64,000 bases of DNA from Halicephalobus mephisto (GCA_009193035.1 SWDT01000124.1:62001-126000); one strand, 5' to 3'; shown: positions 44,171 through 55,350, counted from the stretch's first letter. The notes: generated by a model not told the origin, from the sequence alone. Translations and numbers: made by a program.

Positions 44171-44938
44171 ATGCTCGTCGCTTCCGCCGCTGAACGCAAC
44201 AAATTGCCGATTTTAGAAGTAATCAAGCTGTACATCGATCCACAGAAAAGCTATAAGGTTGGTTCTGATGCTCATCAGAAATAGCTCATCTGTTTCAGTG
44301 TCTGGAAATTGCTAGCGGAACAGGGACTCACGTTGCTTACTTTGCTAGTCAACTTCCGAACGTTGAATTTCAGCCAAGTGAACATAACACTCGAGCACTT
44401 CATTCTATTGTTGGTTATGTTGATAAATATAGGGTAATTTTTGATATTTTTATATGAAAAATTATTTATTATTTGTTGTTTTTTAGTTTCAAAATATCAG
44501 AGTTCCTTTGTATATTGATGTTGCGAAATCTCCTGATTTTTGGGCATTGCCAAAGGATTATTCGCCGAATTCTGTGGATTTGATGCTGAATATTAATATG
44601 ATACATATTAGTTCGAATGCTGCTGTGGATGGACTTTTTAAAGCTGCTTCTGGACTTCTGAAGAAAGGAACAGGGATGTTGATCACTTATGGACCGTATG
44701 CTTTTGAAGGGAAAATTTCTCCTGATTCTAATGTTGGATTTGATGATGGATTGCGGAAAGAGAATCCGGAATGGGGTCTTAGAGATGTTAAAGATTTGAA
44801 AGAAGTTTGTTTTTTGATTTTTTATATATCGAAAAAATTTATTTTTAGATTGCGAAATTTAATAATTTGTTACTGGAGAAAATTCACGAAATGCCGGCAA
44901 ATAATCATTGTCTTGTTTTTAGAAGACAGGATAATTGA
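44171..44938 (+). CDS. METTL26: METTL26-type (DUF938) methyltransferase-like protein
   Basis: Four exons, 44171-44257, 44299-44433, 44487-44804 and 44849-44938, all join in phase 0 to give 209 residues. The start MLVASAAERNK, the SAM-binding-like L-E-I-A-S-G-T-G-T-H, Q-P-S-E, I-N-M-I-H-I-S, L-I-T-Y-G-P-Y-A, N-P-E-W-G-L-R-D and the end M-P-A-N-N-H-C-L-V-F-R match animal METTL26 (C16orf13) throughout. The substrate is unknown to me. It starts 188 bp after the tct-1 stop codon, with a possible acceptor GGGGCTCAG near 44120, so it may be the third gene of an rpa-0/tct-1 operon. Its stop is only 25 bp from the stop of the convergent lipase gene. Introns 1-3 are 41-53 nt. Confidence 0.93.
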
Positions 44939-44963
44939 TGTGATTTTTATTATAAAAATTGGG

Positions 44964-46111
44964 TTAGAAAATATGATTTTGAATCATTTTTAATTGGATT
45001 TCTTTTGTTGTTGTGAGGACTGTTCCGTGATTGAGGAATCTGTGTTTAGAAGTCCCATCTGCGAAATCTAATTCTGAACATTGATGTCCACAGCAGTTTT
45101 GTCCGACGATTTGGTCGTTGGTACTGTAGATGACGAAAGAGTAAGAGCCTTCGTAGCGGGCTTTCACGGAATTGACATCGACCTGAAGATTGGGATTTAG
45201 GGAAAATTGATATATGAAATGAGAGTTTTGAAGGTCGGGAATTGCTGGGAAGGGGAAATTATATATGAAATGAGTATTTTAGAGAGCAATGATCTTTAGA
45301 AAAGAAAGCTGATATATGAAATTCAAATTTTAGACAATAAAAATAACGAAAAAAGAAAGTTGATATATGAAATTGAAAGTTTACTAGATAATTGTTGTTG
45401 AGAAAGAAAGTTGATATATGAAATTGAATTTGGTTTAATTTATACAGTTTTTGGTTATTGAGCTTTATTAATGGAAATCGTACTTACCAGGTACTTTGAT
45501 CCGCAAATCATGCCGTTGACCGTATTGCAAGCTTTAGTGAATGTTGGACAGTTTTCTAATCCGTACGATACTCCGCCGACGGCGACGAAGGTGTCCACCA
45601 ACCCCGTCAAGGGCTCTCCTAGGTCCTCGTTTGTGTCCACACAGTGCCCTCCTAGGATTGCCTTTCTGGAAATAGCCACTCCCATACTGTAAGCAATAAT
45701 GTCTACGGTAGAATTCGTGTAAGAAGTCACAGCTTCGATGAATTTTCGAATTTGTTTTACATCTTCACATTCCATGGCTTTTGAAAACATAGGAGTGATT
45801 CCGCCGTCTCCATAAGTAGTTCCATACAATTCAGCCATGTGGTAACCTGCTCTATGGAAGTACTGTATGTGTCCTGTGAAAACTCCAGCTCTCAAAGTTA
45901 CACCATGAACGAAAATCACTGGTTGTCTTTCGATGACGTCATTTTCGGTTTGTTTTCCGCCAAAACTTCCCATAACTCCGAATCCCATGTCAGAACGGGT
46001 CATCTGCGTGTCGAATCCGTCTCCATAGTGCTGCTTCAGGTAAGCTTCAAAGTGAGGGGTGAAGGTCGAGGACACTCCGACGATGAAGTAGAAGATTAGA
46101 TAGACTTTCAT
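44964..46111 (-). CDS. class 2 lipase-like secreted hydrolase (lips family)
   Basis: Exons 46111-45488 and 45182-44964 join in phase 0 (CTG|GTAAGT ... CTTCAG) to give 280 residues. Residues 1-15 form a signal peptide. P-V-I-F-V-H-G (about 66-72) is the oxyanion-hole region. I-A-Y-S-M-G carries the nucleophile Ser, S-T-N-D-Q-I-V-G the probable Asp and L-N-H-G-T-V the probable His. These are the features of the nematode lips (lipase class 2) family, alpha/beta hydrolases predicted to act outside cells or in the gut. The nucleophile elbow is A-x-S-x-G rather than G-x-S-x-G. A Cys-rich segment (Q-N-C-C-G-H-Q-C-S) precedes the His. The last exon extends to a stop 25 bp from the METTL26 stop. Confidence 0.9.
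45200..45430. repeat. degenerate TTGATATATGAAAT repeats in lipase intron
   Basis: AAAGTTGATATATGAAATTG or close forms recur five times, spaced about 50 bp, across the single intron of the lipase gene. Confidence 0.8.
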
Positions 46112-46189
46112 CTGAAAACGTTTTTCTCAAAAATTTAATAATAAGTAATAAAATTCATTTAAAAAGTAATATTCTCAACATTGCGGTCA

Positions 46190-46510
46190 TATAGGAGTAC
46201 ATGACCCCAGCTTTAGGGTTCTAACCCCAACCTTAGGGTGCCTAACTCCAACTTTGGGGTTAGACACCCTAATATGAGGATACTTTGAGATTAGATACCC
46301 TGAAGTACCCCCACCTTAGGGTACCCAACCCCAAAGTACCCCTACCTTAGAGTACTTAACCCTAAGATACCCCAATTCTACAATATCTGAACTCCAAAGC
46401 CACTTAACTTTAGGGCGCTCAACCCCAGGGTACCCCTACTTAAGGGTGCTTCAACTCTAAACTACCCTGATCCTAATGTACTCCAATTCTAGAGTACTTT
46501 GACTCTGATA
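46190..46510. repeat. degenerate AACCCCAACCTTAGGGTAC-type repeat
   Basis: About 320 bp are built from variants of ACCCCAACCTTAGGGTRCC, with many TTAGGG and ACCC words in both orientations, clearly GC-richer than the flanks. Units are too variable to give one fixed period. Confidence 0.75.
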
Positions 46511-48254
46511 CACTCAATAATCGAATTTTTATCTTTTCAGTTTTCGTTTCAGGACCAGTTAATTTTATCTTCAAATAATCCTAAAATTTGCAAAAAATAA
46601 TACCTCTACTATCAGGTTCCTCAGTCTAATAACCCTATGTAACCAAATAAAAAACTATTTTAAATGAATGTTAACAAAAAAATGAAATTTTTCCTTTTAT
46701 ACTTGTCTCAACTAGAATTTTTTTGATTGTCATGGGGAATTCCTCAAAATAATTTTCCAAAAAATATGAATCATCAGAAATGTTTCATTTTTGAACTTTG
46801 GACGAAATTTAAAAAATCATGAAAAAAAAGAAAAAATAATTTTACAGTATCACGTATGAAGGTCAATATCATGGAAAAATTAAAATTTGAATTAAATTAT
46901 AAAATTAATTTTCGCAAAAAATTATTAAAATTAAGAAAATTAAAAATCAAACATTTTTAATTTTTCGATGACCAGTAAAATTTATTTTTATGATTAAAAT
47001 TTCGTAGATTTCAGAATATCCTAGAATATTTCGAAATAAAAAAATTTTAAAACTTTTCAGAATAAAGTAAAAAATTTCGGAATTTTCGAAAATTTTATAA
47101 AATTTTTGGAACTTTTTAGAATTTTGTAAAACTTTTTAAATTTTAGGATTTTTTTAAATCTTGAGAATTCGGTAGAAAATTTCGGAATTTTTAGAAATTT
47201 TATAAAATTTTTGAGGCCTTTCTGAATTTTATAAAATTTTTGTATTTTTCAGAATTCAATGAAAATGTTTAAAATTACCTAAAAGATCGAAATTCTGGAA
47301 ATTTTTAAAAGTTAGAGAAATTTGTATTGAAATAATTTTGTGACAGTTTATTTTTAATTTTTATAACAATACAGTAATCAGAAACAAACTACAGTCACAA
47401 TTACGGTGGAAAAAATAAAATAATAACAGTAGTGGTTTTAAAGGGAAAATTATGGGTTTTATTTTAGTCGATTTTGGAACAAAATTATTTTAATAAATTT
47501 AGCTTACTGGACACCTTTAGGACAGAAAACTAAACTGAAAAGAGGACCTGAGGGGATGATCTGAATCTCAGGCAGTGTGGAGTACTGTAGGCCATGAGTA
47601 AGATTTCCAGTTCTATTGTGAGGAATATATAATAATTGTATCTGTCTTATTGTTCTAGAAAATATTATTATTCGTCTGTTTTCTATTCTAACAAGTACGA
47701 TTGCGAAATGTCGTGCAAAAGCAGGTTTCTGAATGAAGCACCCTCGGATTCCATTGCTTACGAAGCCCCTTTTTTGAAACTTGAAAATTTTAAAGGAAAA
47801 ATGCCAACTTTGAATTATTTCAGTGAATTGCGTAATTTCCCTTCGGGAGTTGTACAATAAGATTGTTTTTATTCAAACTTATTTTGAGTGGAATTCAATT
47901 TTGTAAGATTATATTTACATAGATATTAGCATCACATTATCTTAGATTACGGATATTAGACTACAAACCAAATAATAAAATTTACTATGCACTTTATCGA
48001 ATCGTTTTTCAAAGCATATGACAGTACATGACTGGACTTCAATTAAACCTGTACCTAGTGTCTCTTTGCAGCTCCCAGCTTGTCTTCCACTGTTCACATG
48101 TATTCAGAGAGCTTGTTAATGCTACTTTTTCACGATTTCTCTGCGTACCAGTCGGTTTGTGGTGATTCTTGTATTCTCTTCTCTATGTATTTTTGGAGTC
48201 TGTTGTACTTGACTACTTTGATATAAGGTTGTTAGCTGGTGGGGCTCGGCAACG

Positions 48255-48320
48255 TAGTTCCCCGACTAGAAATCGAACTTGGATTTCGCGATTGTCAATT
48301 ACGTGTACTACCGAGTAATA
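48255..48320 (-). other. tRNA-like fragment
   Basis: The minus strand carries an A-box-like CTCGGTAGTACACG and, after an anticodon-arm-sized spacer, AAGTTCGATTTCT, a B-box-like T arm. The stems are imperfect. It is probably a SINE or tRNA pseudogene, as at 8053 and 39743. Confidence 0.5.
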
Positions 48321-48719
48321 ATTTACTAATTTTAATCATTTTAAAAATTTCCCAAGTGCTATCAAATTCTGTAGTAACTTATTTATTTTCTGGAATTCAA
48401 TAATGTTTCGAATGGTAGTGGATTCACAATAGATCTTTTGAATGTGTTATTTTTTAGTTTGTATTTATTTTTTTGAACAAAAACTTCCGAATCTTTTACG
48501 TATGAACCCTTTCGATCGATTATTGACTGGTTATTCAACAAATGAACTGATATATCTGATTAATCAACAGATTTTTGTTGATAATCTGTCTACGTGACTT
48601 TTGAATTTGCAACAATCAAAATTAAGCAGAAAGATTTATGTCATTGTAATAAAGATTTCCTTTCTTAATGAAAAGTTCATTTCACAATTTTGAAGAATCT
48701 AGGTTCATAATATAAATAC

Positions 48720-48915
48720 GGTCGGCAATGGGTACCTCATAAAGAGGGGAAGGTTCACTACTATGGTGCAGTCCACAGCCTGGTTGCGCAGGTAATAGCC
48801 CTTAGGGACTAGGATACGATGCTAAAACAACTACGTTGGTCACTCGGCGCAGTCCCACAAGCCCACCCTATGGTTTGCAAACCACTGGCTTGATCATGGG
48901 GGAGTTTTAACCTTT
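48720..48915. mobile_element. GC-rich probable retroelement fragment
   Basis: About 195 bp of roughly balanced base composition sits abruptly in AT-rich DNA, running from GGGTACCTCATAAAGAGGGG to GGCTTGATCATGGGGGAG and followed by TTTTAACCTTTAACC. It has no open frame. The abrupt edges and simple 3' tail suggest a SINE or a non-LTR 3' end. Confidence 0.35.
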
Positions 48916-49376
48916 AACCTTTTTAGGTTCATATTATATCGACAATTTATTATTATTCTTCATTCTTCTCTACAGTAGTTAAGATAAAAAAGTGAAAAAA
49001 AAGATCCAGCTTACTAAGCATTAGATCTTTAAAGCTGTTGATTATGCTTTTTGAAGTACTAGAAGATGTTTTAGGTTTTATGAAAGCCATGAGATAAGTT
49101 AAAATCAGAACTGTCGATTTAAACCCAAACTTTGAACTAATTCCAAACTAATTTAAATTCGAAAACCAAAGATTTCAAAAAACCAACAGTTCTGATTAAA
49201 ACTTACTCTCCATGCTTACATTATTGTGTCATCTATACACATGTTGAACTCATTCCAATGATCAGACGATTTATTATTAAAAAATATAAATTTAAAATAC
49301 GCTTACAAATGAATTTGTAGTTTATCTAGTTGATTTTAACTTGTAGTGTATTAGCGAACTTCTCCGGACTTGTTTC

Positions 49377-49911
49377 TTAAACTTCAGGAACACTGCACAT
49401 ATACAAGGAGTAATAAGCATTTAAAAAACATTGTCTCGAGCCCCATTTTCCGCTAGACTTCATGTAAGCACACAACGGGAAGCTTCCATTTAGCGGATAT
49501 CCATTATCCCAGTTGAAGAATGTACTGTTGCTTCCATCGTCTACATTCTTCCAAACACCACCTAAGATATTGGTCATTCCAAGCCAGTACACATAGTTAG
49601 AGTTTGTCCCTACTACATTATTTATTAAATCTGCAAAGATCATATTTATTGGTTAACTCTCATAATAATTACTTACCGGTTACGAACTTGTTGACATCTG
49701 AATTTGAAATAATGAATAGACTACCACCTTTTTTGATACATTCATATTGAGCAGAGGTGAAAACTACCCCGGTAGTTACGAACGTTACACAATTATACTT
49801 ATTTCCGAGCAACGATGGGATTGTGTAACTGCCAGATGGACAAGTGGAAGTCGCAAAGCTTGAAAACACAAAGAGGATGAAGCTAACCAAGACCAGCATT
49901 TTTCGGAGCAT
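49377..49911 (-). CDS. secreted C-type lectin (clec-like), copy A
   Basis: Exons 49911-49677 and 49630-49377 join in phase 1 (ACCG|GTAAGT ... TTTGCAG) to give 162 residues. The ATG at 49911 is the first in frame; the frame continues upstream without one. Residues 1-22 form a signal peptide. The rest is one C-type lectin domain: C-P-S-G-S-Y-T, A-Q-Y-E-C-I-K-K-G-G-S-L-F-I-I-S, Y-W-L-G-M-T, F-F-N-W-D-N-G-Y-P, L-C-A-Y-M, G-K-W-G and C-S-V. Nematode clec proteins are often secreted by gut or epidermis and respond to microbes. It is a head-to-head paralogue of the gene at 52275. Confidence 0.9.
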
Positions 49912-50395
49912 AGTTCCGACAGCTACTCTCAATTTAGGAGATCAGATGGAATGATTCTTTCCTTGATAACCGGCTTATAAACAGTGCTCTGGTGAAAGAC
50001 CGATACAACGTCAACAACTTATCGTACAACTCTGGCAATTAAGACAACGTCATACCCCGAACTTAGGACCTTTTTATCAGTAAAAGGTACGTCCCCACAC
50101 CTTTGTCTTTGATAACGATCTGTAACGAATCCGCTTTGGAAGCAATGAGAACAATCTACTTGAGGTAGAAATATGCATACTCTTAAAACTACTATAGAAC
50201 AGTGGCTGTTCAAGATTTACAGATGGAGGGCAAGCTAGACATGAAGAGTTACTAGAGTGAGTTCACAGATATACTCTCAATTCAGATGGAAATGTCAAAA
50301 CATAAACGAGATCTTCCCACAGTTGTAAACTCTCTTCAACTCTTACAATGACTTTAAACTCATAACATTGACAGTAACTTATTTGGATTCCGAAA
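49785..50395. repeat. inverted duplication, left arm
   Basis: The reverse complement of this arm matches 51788-52405 almost base for base. It covers the first half of lectin exon 1 and about 480 bp upstream. The only clear indels seen are a 10-base TTTTTCGACC present in the right arm only (near 52060) and one codon in the signal peptide. Confidence 0.92.
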
Positions 50396-51787
50396 CTGCT
50401 ATGGTAGACACTGTAATTGTCATTAAAATGAAAAAAATAATCTGAAACTTAGCAACATTCTTGCAATATTTAATATGAGCATGAAAACTACTGTGATTTA
50501 CATAAAATTTCTAAATGCTACGATTGTGTTAAAAATGTCAAAACCATCATGAACTATCTTTTTTGGTTGTTTCATGTATTTGCCCTAATAACTTTTAAAG
50601 AATTCGCATCAAAGACTAAAATGCAGTTCTTCTTATCTCAACGTTTTTCATCAGTTAATCTTAGCTCTTATCTCTCTTATTTCTGCAATTGAACTGATGA
50701 TTTCAAGCCGCACCTTGTACAATCTTAATTGATATTGGTCTCTAGCCACAGTATGAACACTCCGCAAACTTTCTTGATCACTTTATTTTTTATCCTTAAG
50801 ATGGCTCCCTGCTCAAAATCAAAATTGTCTGCTTTGTTTTCTCAAAATACCATGATACTCGCATTTGAAATATTACAAAGATGATGTCTCTTTTAAAGGT
50901 TTATATCTTTTGTTTAGTTATTAACAAGTTTTGGTTTTCTAATCTTGCCAGAATTTACTACGAGATCAATGGCGATATTGAGAACTTTGATGTCAACATC
51001 GAAGATTTTTGCAATATTTGTCTTTCTAATAGAAAACTTAGATATTGTAAGCATAAAAGACGAAATTAAACAACCAATGGTTGAGACAGAAAGCTCGAAG
51101 TTCCGCCCAGTCAGCCAATGCCCGAAAGGTGAGATCAGAGTGTCAAAAAGAGTCAGTTTTTGAGAAGATCCAACTCTAAACTGCTACGAGTTTGACTTCG
51201 GTCAAACAAGAACCTGTTCTTCCTTTGTATAAAGTCTAGAAGAATAAATATGACTTAGTTGTTCGACTGTAGAAACCTACAGTCTTCGTAGAAATATGGA
51301 ACTCCTCAAGTATCATAACATCTTGAAACACTTTCAACCACCAATATTACAATATCACAGTGAATTTAACATTGCAAACAACTGTTTGAAAGGTTACATA
51401 AGAAGTTTAAGTGAACAAGCAAACGAAAAAACTATACCTCAGTGTTCAAATCAATTTCACAATTATAATAAAAAAGGGGCATAATTCATGTTCTTATGTA
51501 ATATATTATATTGCTTTTCTTACTGTCAGTAATTTATTATTATAATTCTCTAACAAGGATTAATATTAAGAACATAGGTTTGAGGTATAAATGAAGTTCA
51601 CTATTATTGGTTTTACTCAGTAAGTGTAATACCAGTATCGGTAAATATTAGAAGACTTATTGTGAAATTTGATATAAACATATGCTTCGCAATTTTTTCC
51701 AAAACAATAATGAATTTACTTACAAAATATGAAAAAAATTTAAATATTTTGAATTTATCATTGACTTTATTGCTCAAAAATTTTTAA
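50396..51787. other. spacer between lectin arms
   Basis: 1.4 kb between the inverted arms. 51095-51170 holds a copy of the dispersed CCGCCCAGTCAG...TGTCAAAAAGAGTC block. A short frame from the ATG at 50969 begins with a signal-peptide-like stretch and reaches a GTAAGC donor at 51046, but no second exon is found. Confidence 0.4.
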
Positions 51788-52405
51788 ATCCGAATAAGTT
51801 ACTGTCAATGTTATGAGTTTAAAGTCATTGTAAGAGTTGAAGAGAGTTTACAACTGTGGGAAGATCTCGTTTATGTTTTGACATTTCCATCTGAATTGAG
51901 AGTATATCTGTGAACTCACTCTAGTTACTGTTCATGTCTAGCTTTCCTTCCATCTGTAAATCTTGAACAGCCACTGTTCTATAGTAGTTTTCAGAGTATG
52001 CATATTTCTACCTCAAGTAGATTGTTCTCATTGCTTCCAAAGCGAATTCGTTACAGATCTTTTTCGACCGTTATCAAAGACAAAGGTGTGGGGACGTACC
52101 TTTTACTGATAAAAAGGTCCTAAGTTCGGGGTATGACGTTGTCTTAATTGCCAGAGTTGTACGATAAGTTGTTGACGTTGTATCGGTCTTTCACCAGAGC
52201 ACTGTTTATAAGCCAGTTATCAAGGAAAGAATCATTCCATCTGATCTTCTAAATTGAGAGTAGCTGTCGGAACTATGCTCCGAAAAATGCTGGTCTTGGT
52301 TAGCTTCATCTTTGTGTTTTCAAGCTTTGCAACTTCCACTTGTCCATTCGGCAGTTACACTATCCCATCATCTCTTGGAAATAAATATAATTGTGTAGTT
52401 ATTCG
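51788..52405. repeat. inverted duplication, right arm
   Basis: Partner of 49785-50395, ending inside exon 1 of the plus-strand lectin. TATAA-like TTTATAAGCCAGTTATC at 52205 lies about 70 bp before the ATG in both arms, so both genes carry the same core promoter. Confidence 0.92.
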
Positions 52406-52794
52406 CGGGTCCAACTACAGTTTTACAGGAGCTGTATCGGCATGCTATGATAGTGGTGGTGAGCTGTTCGTTATTTCAAATGGGTTTGTGAATTCGTTTT
52501 TATCTGGTAAGCAATTAATATGAAAAATCTTTATTATTTAAGATTTTTACAGATATATTAACAAACGCGAGTGGAAAAAACCAATCGTTCTGGCTGGGAT
52601 CAACTAATATGGTTGATGGCCTTTGGAGAAATGTAGACGATGGAAATAAAACTTCATATTTCAATTGGGGTGTCGGATATCCACCACGTAATACTCGCCC
52701 TCTATGTGCTTATATGATGGGAGATGGAAAATGGCGCACTAAGTTGTGTTTTGAAAATGCAAACAAATTTTTGTGCAGTGTTCGTGAACGTTGA
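52275..52794 (+). CDS. secreted C-type lectin (clec-like), copy B
   Basis: Exons 52275-52506 and 52553-52794 join in phase 1 (TCTG|GTAAGC ... TTTTACAG) to give 157 residues. Signal peptide and N-terminus are nearly identical to copy A (CPFGSYTIPSSLGNKYNC against CPSGSYTIPSLLGNKYNC). The remainder has diverged strongly, while keeping the lectin-fold landmarks F-W-L-G-S-T, Y-F-N-W-G-V-G-Y-P, L-C-A-Y-M and L-C-S-V. The WND core is F-N-W-G-V here instead of F-N-W-D-N, so classical calcium-site residues are reduced. It is transcribed away from copy A. Confidence 0.9.
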
Positions 52795-53626
52795 AGAACA
52801 AATTCAAAGAACCTGATAAATCCGTAAATGAAAATCAAAAAAATGTTAGAAATTCATTTTTAAATTTTTATAATTTTAAAGAATTTTTACCACTTGTTAA
52901 ATTCCATATTTTGTCTAACGTGATGATAAACATCAATTGGTTTATAACATCTATGAAAATAAGCAAGACTAGATAAAATATGATTTTCGCTTTGATTAAA
53001 CAGAGTAACAAACTTCAACCAAGATATACTCCTAAGAAACATTGTCATATTCGACCGTAATACTATTCTGAATCTATTTCAAAAACCCGTAGACAGTTGT
53101 TTATTGTTATAACCATTGTGATTACATAGAACAGTGGTAAATATGTTAGGATAAATGGAAAGCCCTGATGACTCATGAGAGATCTTAGATTCCTACTGTA
53201 TTTGCAAATCTTAATTATATTTTATTCCTTTCAATGCTTAGTGGTAAAAGAAGAATGTCTTCATTTGATAGTGAGAACAGCTCAGCATAAGATCAACTCA
53301 AAAGTGAACAAAGAAATTACACCTACTTTTCTAGTCTTGTAAGGTTTTTGACGTGTTGGTTCATTGGGCGGTACTTTTAGTCTTCGTGCAGGATTTCAGA
53401 TGAGTTCAAGTTCCTCCCTCATATATACAGCATTTAAGCTATTAACTTGATTATTCTAATATTTTGTTTAGTTTAAATGGGCGGGAACTCAGTAAAATTT
53501 GTCAAGTATCTGTTTTATCTATTACACAGTAAGCTAATAACAATATAACTGCTAGATTGTTAGAGACTACTTGTATTGTTCTTTATCGGATTTTTTGTAT
53601 CAGAAACCAATTTTCATTTTCTTATC
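52795..53626. other. intergenic stretch
   Basis: No gene is recognised. GCTTAGTGGTAAAAGAAG near 53238 faintly resembles a receptor tail exon. Confidence 0.45.
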
Positions 53627-54822
53627 ATGGAGGAAAAAGAAATTGCAGCTCTTATTAAACGAATCTCTCACTATATTCTTACTATTACTGAATACCTAAA
53701 TCTGATTCTCTTCGGTTTATTTGTCATCGTCATTGGTTACGATATGACCAGGAAGAAATCTCCTCTGAGGAGTTCTTTCTTCATCATTACCTACATAAAT
53801 AATATTACAAATTTTATCTGGGCTTTAAGTTTTATTATTTTGTCATATGTAGAAGTACCCTGGATCCATTACTTTCTTTTCGTTCTTTGGGACACAACTA
53901 TCATGTTCGATGGATGGATACTGTCTGCCGTGGCTGCAAACCGATTCACAGCTTTGGTTTATCCCCTAGCATATAATAACGTCTGGTCCATTGGAAATAC
54001 TATTGTAATCATCATTGCCTATTTTCTTGGTATAATACTCTATTCCTATTTTTATTATTTTTGCTCATTCGACAACTTGAGTTGTATATTGATCAAAACA
54101 ATAAAACCACTTATCGGTGCAATTTCGGCACTAATTGGATTAATTCTTTCGATTATCTGTGTTCTGAAAACAGATATCTCTATTCAAAAAAGTCAACTAA
54201 AAGTAGAACAAAAGCTGTTGCTGATTTCATGTTTGCATGCGGTTTTTCATAGCATCACAGATGGGACTACTTCAGTTACTAATTTCTTCTTAACTTACAA
54301 GAAAGAACGATTTACTTTGGGATATTTCGGAGACAGTATCCTTTACTTGGTAATAAGAGTTGCACAATTCGGACAATTTGGAGGAATGGTTATCTTGTTA
54401 TTCATCACTAGGTAAGTTCATTAAAACAGAAATACCGATCTCAATGTACTTCGAAAAAAAATACATTTTTCGCTCAAGACCAACTGAATAAAGTTCTCGT
54501 TTTTGTTATTTTTCCCTGGCTTAATTGCTCATGAAATCGAATTAATTTTAATTTTTACACAAATATTTACCTTAGTCGGTATTAATGTTAAATCGATAAA
54601 AAATAAATGAAAAAGAATGTTATTTTCATCAAAATTAGAGAAAAATGCATTCCATAATTCCTGAATAGAAAACATTTTTACTTTCTGAGGAAATTCAAGA
54701 TTGAATTTCAACTTTAAAAAATAAAATAATTAAATTTACAAATTTTTAGTTCAGTCGTGAGAGCAGCATTTTGGAGATTCCCGATCATCGCTTTTTGCCA
54801 GAGTCTATCCCGAAGAAGTTGA
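53627..54822 (+). CDS. two-exon 7TM chemoreceptor (Srg/Srv-like)
   Basis: Exons 53627-54411 (785 nt) and 54750-54822 join in phase 2 (ACTAG|GTAAGT ... TTTTTAG) to give 285 residues. The ATG at 53627 aligns with its paralogues. Motifs: G-Y-D-M-T-R-K, F-D-G-W-I-L-S-A-V-A-A-N-R-F-T-A-L-V-Y-P, V-E-Q-K-L-L-L-I-S, tail VVRAAFWRFPIIAFC. The tail ends 20-24 residues earlier than in its relatives, at a TGA in the middle of the usual exon. It is closest to the receptor at 11014-12227, 41 kb away and inverted, and like it is followed by a relic of another exon 1. Confidence 0.87.
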
Positions 54823-55127
54823 AATAAAATTAATACAAATGGTTCTGTGTCGATATCAGTGAATGCTACATCAACGAGTAGATTACCTAATAAATTGATT
54901 AAATAATTAGATTTTAAGAAGATAATTCAATAAATTTTCAGATAGTAATCTAAATAATCATTAATAATATACCTGAAAATACAACATAAAAAATCAGAAA
55001 AGTAAAATTCGGTCTCAAATATGAGTATAAATATGAAATTTAATTTCTTATTTATCAATGTCATGAATCCCATGACAGTTATCAATCTTGCTGTCATAAG
55101 TAATTGTAATGCTATTTTTTGAAGTCA

Positions 55128-55235
55128 TTTACCATCATCATCGACTACGATTTGATGTAAGAGAATTTCTCAATCAAAACTCTCCACTTCATTATTTCGT
55201 TTACTGATGCCTTTCAGATGTATTTGAATTTATTC
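55128..55235 (+). pseudogene. relic of receptor exon 1
   Basis: Translates to F-T-I-I-I-D-Y-D-L-M-stop-E-N-F-S-I-K-T-L-H-F-I-I-S-F, aligning with the TM1-TM2 part of the two-exon receptors (F-V-I-V-I-G-Y-D-L-I-R-K-K-S-P-M-R-T-S-F-F-I-I-S-F), with an in-frame stop. It lies 306 bp after the end of the receptor at 53627. The matching relic at 10688-10765 holds the same relative position to the paralogue at 11014. Confidence 0.75.
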
Positions 55236-55350
55236 TTGTTGTCACTTTGCTGCTAGATCTAACAAATAAATAATCAAAGTCCAAATATTAAATTGTCTAA
55301 TAAATGTTGTGAATAAAGTAGTGTTAAAAGATATGGAATCTGAAGAATTG

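Larger units (their letters stand above)
46511..49376. other. intergenic stretch, mostly AT-rich, repeats only
   Basis: 46530-47330 is low-complexity AT sequence full of AAAATTTT words. 47504-47860 is open on both strands (117 codons minus, 74 plus), with a C-E-M-S-C motif on the plus strand, but no gene can be built. 48255-48320 and 48720-48915 are described separately. Confidence 0.5.

Noticed and set aside
46190..46510. Interstitial telomere repeat
   Set aside because: Units are irregular, both orientations are mixed, and nematode telomeres are TTAGGC rather than TTAGGG.
47504..47860. Plus-strand C-x16-C-x3-C segment ending C-E-M-S-C, suggestive of a Kunitz domain
   Set aside because: Stops lie just upstream in frame, the spacing between Cys 4 and 5 is too long for Kunitz, and no joining exon was found. 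At most a relic.
50945..51163. Short frame with a signal-peptide-like start at 50969 and a GTAAGC donor
   Set aside because: No partner exon or homology in the 1.4-kb lectin spacer; chance is likely in T-rich DNA.
53230..53290. GCTTAGTGGTAAAAGAAG as another receptor tail-exon relic
   Set aside because: Similarity is limited to about 15 bases and does not extend into the FWRFP-coding part.
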